Assembly (NCBI RefSeq): GCF_037975245.1
Contig: NC_092568.1
Span: 13,351,501 to 13,415,500, forward strand
Length of the DNA: 64,000 nt
Reading direction: 5' to 3'
From: Apostichopus japonicus
Lineage: Eukaryota > Echinodermata > Holothuroidea > Aspidochirotida > Stichopodidae
The position numbers and the translations under genes are program-made. This document shows, in pieces, positions 25,834 to 58,678 of this stretch (positions are counted from its first letter, which is position 1; each line of letters starts with the position of its first letter). A model generated the notes under the pieces. It saw only the letters and a program-made list of their open reading frames with translations. It ran no database searches and was not told the DNA's origin.

Positions 25834-26517
25834 TTGGCAGTGAAGGACAAAAAGGGACGAGATTGCGACAACAAGCTGCCCCTGGTTGTTACTTTCCACC
25901 CAAATCTTCCTCCCCTTCAGAAAATCACCTCTAACAACCACAACATTCTCCTCACTTCAGATAGACTCCAACAAGCCGTCCCTGAAAAACCCATCATCGC
26001 CTACAGACGACCACGCAACCTACGAGACCTTCTTGTACGCGCTGCTGTTCCACCTCTAACTTCTAACCCCACACCCATTCAGCATGGTACCTTCAAATGT
26101 GATCGTACTTCGAGATGCATCGTCTGCAGCCACCACATTGTTGAATCCAATTCCATCACCAGCCACAGCATGCAACTCACACACAAGACTAAGGGTCACA
26201 TCACTTGCACTACCACCAATGTCATCTATCTGATCTCTTGTAGAGTTTGCGGCATCCAGTATGTTGGCGAAACCAAAACCACCCTCAAGAAGCGATTCTA
26301 TGGTCACAGATCCACAGTCAACACCATGAAGACTGAGACCCCAGTTGGAGAACATTTTAACCTTCCCAACCATACCATTAACGACATGTCCCTACAGGGG
26401 ATTGAATCCTTAGGTAGCCGTTCTGACCTAGTACGAATCAGCAGAGAGAGGCTCTGGATGCAACGCCTCCGTACCATTCAACCTCATGGGCTGAACATTC
26501 AGGAAGGACATGACTAA
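25834..26517 (+). pseudogene. Penelope-like RT C-terminal end plus GIY-YIG endonuclease, RT core missing
   Basis: A 227-residue open frame. It begins in the segment after the RT ([13 protein letters not shown], then YRRPRNLRDLLV), followed by Cys/His pairs (CDRTSRCIVCSHH) and the endonuclease: VIYLISCRVCGIQYVGET, then LKKRFYGHRSTVN, and the final E-x-x-W block RERLWMQRLRTIQPHGLNIQ. The GIY-YIG nuclease nicks the target during retrotransposition. Motifs look intact and the frame is open, but the catalytic RT palm is gone, so this is a 5'-truncated gene remnant; the ATG at 25834 is probably not the native start. It lies antisense to the nearest EGLN transcript. Confidence 0.87.
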
Positions 26518-26688
26518 CTTTCCTCTGTTCCCTACTCCTTCTCCCCTTTCTCCCTCCCCCCCCCCTTTCACTCTTCTTCTCACAGCTCTCTTCCCCTCCA
26601 TTTTTCTTCACACATTTCTGTCTTTGTCCCTCTCCAGTTTATTCCCTACCCTGTGCCTTTAATCCTCTCTTTGTCCCTCCACAGTTTT

Positions 26689-26882
26689 TCTCCTTCCTCT
26701 CCTCTTCTCCTGTTGCTTTCTACTTATAATCCCCTTTCATCCATCTCATTGTGTTCACCGTGCTCATTAACCTGTCTGTATTCTGTGCGTGTTTTTGTCC
26801 CCTCTGTTACTGTAACTTGTCATTTAGCCTCTGAAGAAGATCCTGCTAGGATCGAAACGTCAGGCCAACTTACTTTTACACA
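26689..26882 (+). repeat. Right arm (3' pLTR-like repeat) of the Penelope-like element
   Basis: 194 bp, reverse complement of the left arm, followed by a 64-bp 3' extension that the left arm lacks. Confidence 0.92.
26825..26866 (+). ncRNA. Hammerhead ribozyme motif, right arm
   Basis: Same core as the left arm: CUGAAGA, GAUCC/GGAUC hairpin, GAAAC-GUC, and GCCU/AGGC stem I. The predicted cleavage site is after the C of GUC at about 26861. With a two-base stem III, efficient folding would probably need a dimer, as proposed for this class. Confidence 0.78.
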
Positions 26883-27290
26883 TTCTATTACACAGGCTCT
26901 CTAGTGGATAAGCAGTTTGCTAACAGTTTTATTTTATTTTGATTTTCAGTTACAGAGTTGTTGACAATTCATAATCATGGACGTTAAATATGAATCTAAG
27001 AGACTGACTTCGGTCAGCTTGCAGGTTTGATAATCCCATGAGGTTTCTTCGCGAGTTCCTGCTTGTAGGAGGATCTAAAAAACATACATTATTACCAATT
27101 ATTTTGAATAGTCTCTGCAATTCATAGAAGCAGTTTGTAGATTGGCAAACAATAACCTATTTTTACCCCTAGATGAACTTTGACCTATATTTGTTGCCTA
27201 TGTGACTACTAGTGGATCAATATGCCCAAATATGATAGTCTATAGGTTCATTTCATTTATTTGCAATATGACCCTCTTCAACCTCCTAGA

Positions 27291-27303
27291 TGACCTTTGA
27301 CCT
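27291..27303 (-). promoter_or_regulatory. Perfect DR1 nuclear-receptor-type site inside a dispersed repeat
   Basis: The - strand reads AGGTCA-A-AGGTCA, the DR1 consensus bound by RXR, HNF4 or COUP-TF type receptors. Near-matches at 25145-25157, 25247-25259 and 25521-25533 sit in related repeat sequence. Function is not implied by sequence alone. Confidence 0.4.
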
Positions 27304-30300
27304 CAATTCATGAACAAGTTTAATGGTCCACCAACCGGGATTTCATGGTCCAAGTTTCATCCAAATCCATCGAACATCCTTTGAGTAGAAGCAATTTTCT
27401 GAAGTGTTGGTAGACAGATACACACTCCCTGACATCAAAGGCTCACACTGCAAAGCTTAACCACCACTACAGTAACATGTCTGATGATATTCCCCAATAA
27501 ATATATAGAGCAAACTCACAAAAACTGTCCTAACTAGTAAGTGACTCTAGTTTTACACAATGCAATGAAGAATGGGTTTGCTAGTAAATCTCATGTTATG
27601 TATATTTAAATCGAAGCAAGTTCCAGTTCTTCACAGCAAACAATGAACACGACAGATAAAAACTCACCCACTTCAAACAGTTTTGTTTTCCATCTTTTCT
27701 TATATTTACTCAACAAAGCTGCATTTCAAGCTAGCTTAAATGAGGAAGTTTATTTCGCTATTAGACATATTGCAATAAAGTTCTTTATATATAACATAGA
27801 CATTATAAATCATTAAATAAATACAGACCTCACTTTGATAAGTGCAAAACCTTCCTAGACCAGTGTTGGAGATTACACCTGACAATAACATGTACCCTTA
27901 TAACTAGAAAGCAACTACCTAACTGTGATAAGACCATATTCAACATGTCATTTTTAATGAACTTTGAAACAATATTGTAAGCTATGTATTGTCACCTTTA
28001 CAGTCAGAACCTACGTTGGGGAGCGTGGAATGGTGCCATTCTTAATTAGTTGTAATATTTAGTCTTACATTATATTACAATGAGTTTGTGTATGTAAAAC
28101 CTATTTCTGGGGATAGCTAGTCCCTTTGTCTTGCAATGCCAGTTTTCAGGGCATTGTGATGGTTCCTCCATGCTGATGTTGATGCAAACATACCCATTTA
28201 ATAGTCACTCCCTCTCCTTGCAAAGACAAACTCTTCACAGAGAGCACATTTACGTGGATACCTATGGAACATGAACCAAAATGAACCATTCAGAAGGACA
28301 GCCCTCTCCCAATATTTTACTTCCTATTAACTATTCACATAGTATGTCTGGTGAATTTAACGATGAAGTAACAATAAACCTTGGCAACGAGTTTAATAAC
28401 AGCAAATGAAATTTTGTACTCATTATATAGGAGAGCCACCTCTGGAGGAATGAATTCTAATGCATATCAGGATTTCCACCCAAACTAACCTGTGACCTCC
28501 TCAAACATTTGTTAATAGCTCTCAAAAATGAAACTGCTGGCTGAAGTAGGAAGTGTTCTTCCTTCAAAGCTCCACATTTTAACCACTGCTGACCTACTTT
28601 GAACTTTGAGGTTAACCACAAGTTACAAAAGAGTATTAAAACTGATTACAGGAGTCACATACATACATATAAATATACATACATCTCAGTATGGCATCTG
28701 TCTACATTCCCTATAGACATATGTGTTTACAAGGGTTTCACATTTTGACTAGTGCATCTCAAATGACCTATGATATCCAACAAAGATTGTAGACATTGTT
28801 TGCACATAAAGTCATGATATGAATACTTTGCACAAATTATGGTTTGAGACTTACACAGTATGACCCAGGGCTGCTAGCTTTTGACCCTCAATAAAAGAGT
28901 CAAAGATCTGCCCTGAGAGAAGCCAAAGTTGTCAACATTCCACCTCCTTGTACCCCAAGTTTATGCTAGGGATTTCACACAAACAAAGATGTACACAACC
29001 ATACATTATCAAGTTTGACAGCAAAACTTCCTTGTCAGTCTACAGAAAGTAGGCAAGATCATGTACAAAGGACTGGAGAATATACAAAGCCCATGGATTG
29101 TAAATTTGCATTAGCAAGCCATTGATAACACAACATGACCAGAAATAACATAACTATGATGCACCAACAAGATCAAAATGAATATTGTATACATTTTACA
29201 GGTTATTTAAACAAAAACATCTTTCCAGTTATCTAACCTCCCCCCAAACCATCCAACCACAGATGGAAAATGTTAGCTGCGACAATGGTCAAAAGCCACT
29301 TATTCAATTAATTCAGTTGTGGTCAGTACAAAGAGCTACCAAATATCAACAAATTTCTACTGAATTGATCATAAATTAAAGATTGTCAAATGATCAGAAT
29401 TACAAAAACATGAAAACTATAACAATTCTTGTACCGGTACCACCAAGTCTATCAATGCAAGAAGAAATAGCTGTACCTGTTTAAATGATGATAGAAATTA
29501 TCAAATTGCACATGGAAATTTCAAATGAGGATTGGAGTTTTACAAGAGAGGCAAGTAAAAAAAAAAGAGGCTGTTATTTTCCATCAAAAAAGACAAATAT
29601 TGGGATTAGGCAAGTAATGGCTTCTGTCTCAAGTGCCTTTAATAAGATCAACACTCCCAAGCTAAACTCCAATAATGGTTGTCCTTGCAGAGACTCCTTA
29701 CTATTCTACCCTTCCAGTAAGAGTTCCGAGACTAGAAACTAGACCTACTATCTTGTGAGAAACCAAAGCAAAGGTGATGTTATCGTTCCTGGCAGCTTAA
29801 TATAAGAATGTGTGGAGTGAGACTTCTAACGATCCTTGAATCTGTCAATGCTTCCTCCTTCCACTCTATTAATGCTGCAGTGGTTTTTCTTTGTAATATA
29901 ACATCATTTCCTTGTAAAGAGATCTACATGATGACAATCATATCCTTTTTCCCCACTAGCGAGTTTAGACAATTTCCTGTATTTGCAAACCTTTAACTGC
30001 ATAATTTCATCATTCATGTTGTAGCTTTGGTCTACTGAGATACAGCCAAAGGCAGATTTAGACCTAGAAAATTGAAATTGACATCCTAGTACATTTTATA
30101 GCACAAAACACCCTAAATGTCTTATTGTGGGCTTAAATCAGTTCCATATCATGAAAGCCAAAAAAACCCACCAAAAAACAAACAATGGTATCTTTGGCAC
30201 GCCAAGATGAGCAATGATTGATACATAAGAAGAAGTCCCATTAGACTGTATAGGGTGTTTCATCATTATACCTTATCAGATATTCAATAAATTTAAAGGC

Positions 30301-32889
30301 CTTCGAGCATGAGATGATAAATAGAATCCCAGTCCACTCCATCTCCACCTGTCCACTATCTCATTATCAAGCAGTGCATGCACTACTCTAGGTAACTGTC
30401 AACAATTCTAAATCTGTACCTATCTGGAAGAGGTTGTTCTATCATGACTACAACTGTTTCATCATTGCCCTGCTATAAAAGATCAAATCAGAAGATGAGG
30501 ATTATAAGGTACAGCACATAAAACAACATTTGTCTAGATGTTGCTGTGCATTGCATGAAGTGTTTGTGTACAGTCTATAGCGTGCACCATTCTCTCCCTT
30601 TGATTGCTTCTTGCCAAATATATGATATGAGAGGAAATTATTAACCACTTAATATTGTCATGTGGTGGAAAGCTACCAATTGCATGACAAGAAGCCATTT
30701 CTTTTTTAACCCAACATATTTGTAAATATTTTTAGTTTATGCACAGAGTCATTGTGAGTCTCAACTCTGTTTACCAAGTGATTTATCCTGAGCACGTACA
30801 GTATATCACAGCGGCTTAATTAGTGTTTATCAGAAATGAAGGTAATTAATAACTAGTGTGAAAGAACAATTGTAAACAGACTTTGAGGAACTAGATCAAA
30901 GATCCAAATGTAAGCAATTAATAATGATATTCCAAACTGAGAACGATATCTTTTTTAAGGTAATAAAACTTTAAAGCTGTTGAAAAGAGCGAAACAGTCA
31001 TATAATAATAAGCTAATTTTAATAATGCATGAAAAAGGCAAGCATACAAAAGTATTAATTTCAACTTGAAACAGGTCTTCATTTTTGAACCTTGGTAAAC
31101 TTAATGCAAGTTGAAACAGAAACTTTTGCAGCTAACACATAAATGCAAATAGATGTAACCGTCCTTAAACTTTGTAACTTTGTGTGTTAACGATAACAAT
31201 GCAATCTTTGGGTCATGTCAAAATTGACACCAATTAACACCAATCACCTTGTAAACTTAAACATGGATAAAGCAAAAATTTCCTACATGCAATTTTAGTG
31301 TGCCTTATTTCCAAGGACATTACACTTCAGTTTTAAGCCAATGTTCCATGCATATCAGCAAATATTGTCCAGTATATTTAGCTTAAATTCTCCACATGAA
31401 ACTGAACTAGCTGACATATATTTCTAACATTCTTTTATAAATCGTCCCATTTGAATTTCACAAAAACGTCATGCAGCAAAAAATTCTATACATGCTTTAT
31501 TTGACTTAAAGAGGAAAATGCTTGTCACATTATGACCATAATAAGAACAGTCCCCCCCCCCTCATCTGCCATCCCCCCCTCCATAAAATTTATAATTAAA
31601 TTTGCATATCATTTTTCAATTACATTCCATTTAGCTGACTATGTTACTTGTAACAACATGTCCAGAGGTTCTTAACTTGCTCTGCCTCTTTTCGACATTT
31701 GCTTTACTTTATATAACTCTTAAAACTTTTTCTTAAAATTTTTAAAGTGGTTATTACATTAAAATACAAGGGGCACACTCCAGACTAAAGTAATTTACAG
31801 CCACAACCACTGCATTAGTGTTCTTATTTGGATAACCTGCTTGTAAATGCTAGTTACAAGGTTTGAAACTACTTTAGCAATTTATCCATGCCCCCCTCCT
31901 TTCCCTGCACCATTTTTTAATCTGTCCATTTTCCCAAATAAAGAATTTTTGCAAAGTGTCCGTTAATGGACTTCCATGTAAATTTGAAGTGTGAATGTGA
32001 GGTAGCTGTTGATTGATAATGCACAAATCTAACAAATCCTATTATAGAATCAGAGACTCCATTTACTCCATGTATACTATTAACATACTCACTAATTCAT
32101 CTACCAATCACATGCTACTGACCATAAATAATTAGTGTCCCAGCTAATCTTGTGTTTTTGCAATGGCAAGAAATGATTACAACACATAAAACGTTCTTTA
32201 TTAATTAAAATAAATCTGTATTGTTGTAATGTTCACTTCAACACATATTAAACAAGATTCAAAGCACTTCAGAAAATTGGTCACTGATGACTAACAGTAG
32301 CAATTACACCAAGGGCCAAAACTTTTTCACTTAATTAAACATTTACTGGCAAATTCTGAAAAAAAACACAAGAAAAAGCAAATAAAAACATTTTAGACAC
32401 TTTGGGAGTTGTTATGGTTTTGTCCAAACAGAGAGAATACACAGTAAAGTTTCATTATTATGATTCTGAGTGGAAGAATAACATAAGCAAGGAGTTTGAC
32501 CAATTCTCTGTTGCAAATCCTTTGAACTTGAGCCAAAAATGTGCATTAAATGGTCTTTTCCACTATGATGAACATCAAATGCTTTAGTTATTAACAGTAA
32601 ATCTATTGAAACAATGTTAGTTGCCATAATGTAACATGTTCATTCATTTCACTTTACCAGACATACATTTTACCATGTGTTTGAGTACTTGCCATAAAAC
32701 AACTTGGAGTGAATAGTGAGTGTCCATTGCAGATCAAGGCTGTGTCGTCTCTGGTAGACAATGGTGACTTTTCAGCATCTGCATTCCCTGTTTCTGATCT
32801 TTTTATTTCAGTTGTGACCTACTTAGTTGTGACCTATTTACAGTCGTTGGTGATATTTCAGTTTCTATAGAGATTACATCAGAAGACAC
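27304..32889. other. Intergenic sequence between the convergent genes
   Basis: Apart from the tail of the DR1-bearing repeat to about 27430, I see no gene or repeat family. Part of the right-hand side is presumably the EGLN 3' UTR (- strand). AATAAA-type signals on the - strand are frequent and cannot be ranked. A C run lies at 31552-31561. Confidence 0.6.
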
Positions 32890-54531
<21,642 letters not shown>

Positions 54532-54605
54532 TTTGCTGCGTTTCAAAATTGCCAGCAAGTAAAGTTGCGTAAATGAGAAGGGAACATTATGACAGTGACT
54601 TTAGT

Positions 54606-54611
54606 CACGTA
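54606..54611 (-). promoter_or_regulatory. Possible hypoxia response element upstream of EGLN
   Basis: The - strand reads ccTACGTGactaaagtCACtg, 75 bases upstream of the EGLN ATG: the RCGTG core with a CAC word eight bases downstream. A second GCGTG lies at 54671-54675 on the + strand. Vertebrate EGLN1 and EGLN3 are HIF targets, so such a site would fit feedback control. Short motif; chance occurrence is possible. Confidence 0.4.
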
Positions 54612-54898
54612 GGCATTATAATGTAAAGTAACTTCTGAATTCCGTAGTCATGCGAAATGTAGCCTGCCGTGCGTGGTTTGCGAATGGAACTTTTTTTTCG
54701 TACTATGGCGAGGGAATTGGATGCGCGAGAATCTTTTGTACTTCTATCACATGGAACGCTAACAGTGATTAAACTTGCGATGCTAATGTAAAAAATGTAT
54801 TACATGATGGTACTGTATCTTATAAGACTGGATATTTGTAGATCAAACCATGTGATTACAAGAAACAAGGAGACATATTAGGCCAAGTGGTCTGAAAG

Positions 54899-55533
54899 CA
54901 AGGGCGGCGGAACCGGGGGGGGGGGGCACGTGCCCCCCCCACTTTTTCTCAGGTTAAAAATGTGCCCTTTTTCTACATAAAAATTGAGGTGTCTCAAGTT
55001 AGCAAGAGGCCAGGGAACCAGAATGAACACTCGGGAAGGGCCGTTTCCGGCCATCTGAGGGGTTTGTAAAACCAAAAATTTTCTTGTACGCTCCGCGCCA
55101 ACCGATGGTGGCGCTCCGCTCAGATAATCGTGCATACAACTTTGCAAATCCTGGCTACGCCCCTGACTTTTAATGAATTTCTGTGGGTCAAACTCAAAGC
55201 TATTTCGAATGGAAAAAAATTGTTAAGATATTAACAAGAAATAAACTCTAATTCGGAAGATTCCTACATTAGCATCTAGCATGATTTCACCTCATTTTGT
55301 CTAAAAAGAAAACTTGTTCCTTGTTTTGCACATTGGATATTGCAGTGCTAGTATGCATATTTTCCTTGAGGGGGGGGGGGGCGTTGATGGAGTGATGTGT
55401 ATACGCAAATAAGATAATACAATAAGAGTTATAAGGGGTACTAAATATAAGGCTGCATCAGTCCAATCGAATTTCGGAAAAGTGCCCTTTGATGTCGGTG
55501 CCCCCCAGATTAAAAGTGCTTCCGCCGCCCTTG
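54899..55533. mobile_element. hAT-like MITE 1 (635 bp)
   Basis: Terminal inverted repeats caagggcggcggaa (54899-54912) and its complement (55520-55533), flanked by an exact 8-bp duplication tctgaaag (54891-54898 and 55534-55541). Eight-base duplications and CA-starting ends fit hAT. The interior is non-coding, with G runs at 54916-54927 and 55371-55381 and a shared motif ctccgcgccaaccgatggtg. Confidence 0.85.
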
Positions 55534-55541
55534 TCTGAAAG

Positions 55542-58150
55542 TGCCATATTGACTCCAAAGACGAGCATGGCTCTGGCTGTTACAAGTCAGTGACTATTAC
55601 TGCTTTCATTGTACCAGACACGACAGAAATATTTTTTCGTCGGCAATACAAAATGTGTATTCAGCTGTAAATTCGGCTTCGATATTACATGTCATATATT
55701 GTTACTGACATATATTGCAGTTATATTATGAGGGAACGTTTCGTGAATAACCTGCTAAAACGAACTCCCTGAATCAGGATTTTTTTTAAGAATTCGAAAC
55801 ATTATCAGAGGTGCAGTATAATGATCAGGATATGGTGATGAGGGTGGAGATACACTATTATTCGCTTGGAATGTAGTGGGCCGACAAGGGGCAGAGCTCT
55901 ACATTGTGAGGGTCCATGACAAGGTCGGATTGCCCTACGGTCGCTACTTAACCGACTCGGACGGCTATGCACTGCTTGGTTCGAGTCACATAAGCGTCAC
56001 AAAATAGAGATGCCAAAGACACCGATTTCCTCTTGGTAACGAATGGTGTTAACTACGCGCCGAAAACTAAGCTTGCTTTATCTGTGCTGTTGATGTGTTC
56101 GGTTGGGTTCTAATCATGTGGTGGTGTAACAAATATAAGAATGCCAGACTTGTTCCTGATCTAAATTTGCCACTATATCAGCACTATTTACTTACTATTT
56201 ACGTTAAATATTTCAAGCCTTAATTCTTAATCCTTAATCTCAATTATTGGGTCGGATATACAGTGGGCTGGAGGGGTCATATCTCCATGCATAGTTAACT
56301 TGTTAAAAAGCACGCCTTGGAGTACGTTGCGCACACACTTCACGTTACATAGCGGGCACATTGAAGTTCGTATTGCTTCAAATTACCAGTTGTCGTAACT
56401 CTGTCTATAATGGGACTTTGTGAATTGCGCAAGATGATCACCCCACCTCCGATAGGAGTCGGGGGGGGGGGGTTCTGTTGAGATATGTTTGCATTCAGCT
56501 GAGGAAGAATTAGACAACTACTACGGGTGTACTGGGGGACGGCGTCCTACCCCCCCCCCACTCCTTCAACAAATCGATATAGCTTTAAAATGTTGTAGTT
56601 TCACTTCATTCGTTTGTCCCACAAGGTGCAAACGGGTTTCAAAGCTCCACCAATATAATGAAGAAGTGATTCCTTTCGTGAACAGGGTTGGAGGTAATAT
56701 GGCACTGAAATGATTGAAACTCACGGCCGTGACTGGTGCATTCTAAGGGATACTAATAAGATCTACACGCAAGAGGGTTGAAAATTACCACTTTCCGTTT
56801 ATTCCAGTATAAACTCCGAGCAGTAAACTTGAAAAATAAATGTATATTTTCTCCGAATTGGATAAAAAGGGCAGCTCTATATGTAAATGCGTTTTGCTTT
56901 AAAAAGAAGTGTTCTAAAATTGTTTGTAGGGTTCAATGAGGCCGGGGGGGGGGGGTCTACGCTACCTCACCCCACCCTGAATCCGCACTGTGAACGTGAC
57001 AAATAGAGTTATTCAGTGAACGAATTATTTTTACCTGCCATGTTCTAAACTAATGAAACAACCTTTAAACAATATAACGATTTTACCTGAAGAAACACCT
57101 TGTCTTTACAAACAACCGATTGACTACATCGTACCTTACTTATACGATTGTTACGTTGTACTGTATAGCATAGAGGGTTGCACATAACAGTAGTGCATGG
57201 GTTCCTCTCCCATACTACGGAAAAAATTCTTGGACTATGTGTTGATAAACAGTTTGTATTGTAGTGGGTAAACTACGAGCGTTTCGGCTCTGTTTCACAC
57301 TCATAGGCCGCGCCCTCTTTACCATGAATCACGCCTTGTTGATATTTGCAGATATTTGCGCTATTGGGGTATACGATTAACAGGCTGGGGATGAGTAAAT
57401 CCACCATGTTGGCATAGGCCTACTACCCAGCTAGATGTAATTTCATGATGAGGTCATTCTCCCTTCATTCATGTTGAGGTTATTCTCCCTTCTATTCATT
57501 CCCAGACATTTATTAGCGGCTTAATCATTCGATCTTCTGAAATTTGTACCCAGTTACTTCGTACCGTTTTTGTACCAACCGAGAAATTGTCACATACAGG
57601 TGAGATATCATAGGCCTATAGATGCATATTGACAAAACTGTTTTCATTTCTGCAAGATTTTGCATTAAAGAAATGGGATGTATCACAATATGAATACGCC
57701 ACATCGACTCGTAAACTGTAACCTTCACACCCAATCCAATCTCAGAGCAACAGAGTGAAAAACAAAGCGTTTTGCTATCAGTGACCTGTTTGTATCAAGT
57801 TCATGATTGATGTATAACTTTATTTTGACAATATCAACTATCTCTCCTCTCATAAAAGCTACCGAGATTACTTTGATAGTTTTCTTTACAATTTTACGCA
57901 TGCGGGGAGAAGGGGGAGGGAGAGGTGCACTCTCTCCAACACTTTTTGTTGCTGCAAGATAGTTGAAACGTAACTTTAATTATCTACATATTCATCCTTA
58001 CGTACGCCAGATTTGGTTAATACTGAACCGTATAGTTACACGGCTCTGCTAATTATCTCATCTCCCTACATGTAATGTATAGGGAGAAAAGAAATTGTAC
58101 TTGACCCCACATCAGGAATGTGAGGAAGTATGTGGGTGTGTGTATGTTTG
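55542..58150. other. Intergenic sequence upstream of EGLN
   Basis: No gene recognised. G runs lie at 56460-56471 and 56944-56954. A B-box-like ggttcgagtcac (55978-55989) may mark an old SINE. The - strand of 57268-57330 has a gccgaaacgctcgtag word reminiscent of Penelope-like hammerhead regions. Confidence 0.6.
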
Positions 58151-58430
58151 TGAGTGAGTGAGCAAGAAAGTTAAATCTAGGTATGGGTATCGCTCGTTTT
58201 GAGAAGGCTGGACCTAAATTGTGGAATAAGCTTCCTGACAGCATTAAACAAGTCCAAAGATGAGGCAATTAAAACACTACTTATGCGTCAATGGTTCTGA
58301 TTTCAGCCAGAATTTCGACCAGGTTTAACTTTTGTTTCGTTACTTTGTGTTTTATTTAGTTGTTTTCCAGCACGGCTGTGCACACAGTTTTCTGTAGTTG
58401 TTGTGCACAACAATTATTATTATTATTAAA
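58150..58430 (+). mobile_element. LINE 3' remnant
   Basis: The + frame contains AGPKLWNKLPDSIKQVQ, the conserved PKLWNxLP block near the end of CR1/L2-like polymerases, followed by stops and an (ATT)n tail at 58413-58428. Too short to classify further. Confidence 0.65.
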
Positions 58431-58678
58431 TGGTACGAAAAAGTGTGACGCACACTTCTCCTACAATGTATATCCGACCACGTTCAAACTTGGTAGGTAG
58501 GTGCCTGACCATGAAAGGTCGTGCCTGCGTGATACCTTTTAAGAAAAGTCACCCAGGAAAGAACCTGGGCACGAAAACCAAACAACCGAACGTGATCATC
58601 GTCAGGTGTGCATTACCATTCCACTCGTAAGGATTCAGATACTACACATGATCTTAGCCAAAACGCCAAGAAGCGGGT
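58430..58678 (-). mobile_element. U2-snRNA-headed sequence: candidate SINE or U2 pseudogene
   Basis: From 58678 down to 58636 the - strand reads cgcttcttggcgttttggct then aagatcatgtgtagtatctg, agreeing with the first ~42 nt of U2 snRNA at all but a few positions, including the branch-point-recognition GTAGTA. After that it departs from U2 and continues as unrelated sequence with hairpin-like pieces (cccaggttctttcctggg). The Sm site and 3' loops of U2 are absent, so it is not a working U2 gene. Confidence 0.55.

Larger units (their letters stand above)
25634..26946 (+). mobile_element. Penelope-like retroelement with inverted hammerhead-bearing arms, 5'-truncated
   Basis: Bounded by a perfect 13-bp duplication cagttacagagtt (25621-25633 and 26947-26959). 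Structure: inverted arm (25634-25829), open endonuclease frame (25834-26517), pyrimidine-rich 3' region, matching arm in forward orientation (26689-26882), and a 64-bp 3' tail ending ttttattttattttgatttt. The RT core is absent, so this copy cannot move by itself. Inverted or direct pLTR-like repeats with hammerhead motifs are known from Penelope-like elements. Confidence 0.88.
25591..27085 (+). mobile_element. Second tRNA-derived SINE copy, split by a Penelope-like element
   Basis: The SINE body runs 25591-25633, is interrupted, and resumes at 26947-27085 (taatcatggacgttaaatat through ggatctaaaa). It matches the reverse complement of the copy at 5550-5710. The tRNA-like head is mostly missing: only a weak B box (gtttgagtca) remains at 25591. 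Orientation is opposite to the first copy. Confidence 0.82.

Noticed and set aside
25624-26904. Proteins encoded by the inverted arms (25624-25941 on -, 26653-26904 on +)
   Set aside because: They are the same arm sequence read in both copies; it is pLTR-like DNA with a ribozyme motif, not a gene.
54532-54558. Nine extra N-terminal residues for EGLN
   Set aside because: They would require initiation at TTG; the ATG at 54531 has a good context and follows an in-frame stop.
55860-56010. tRNA-like SINE based on ggttcgagtcac
   Set aside because: Only the B box is convincing; there is no A box at the right distance and no second copy in the window.
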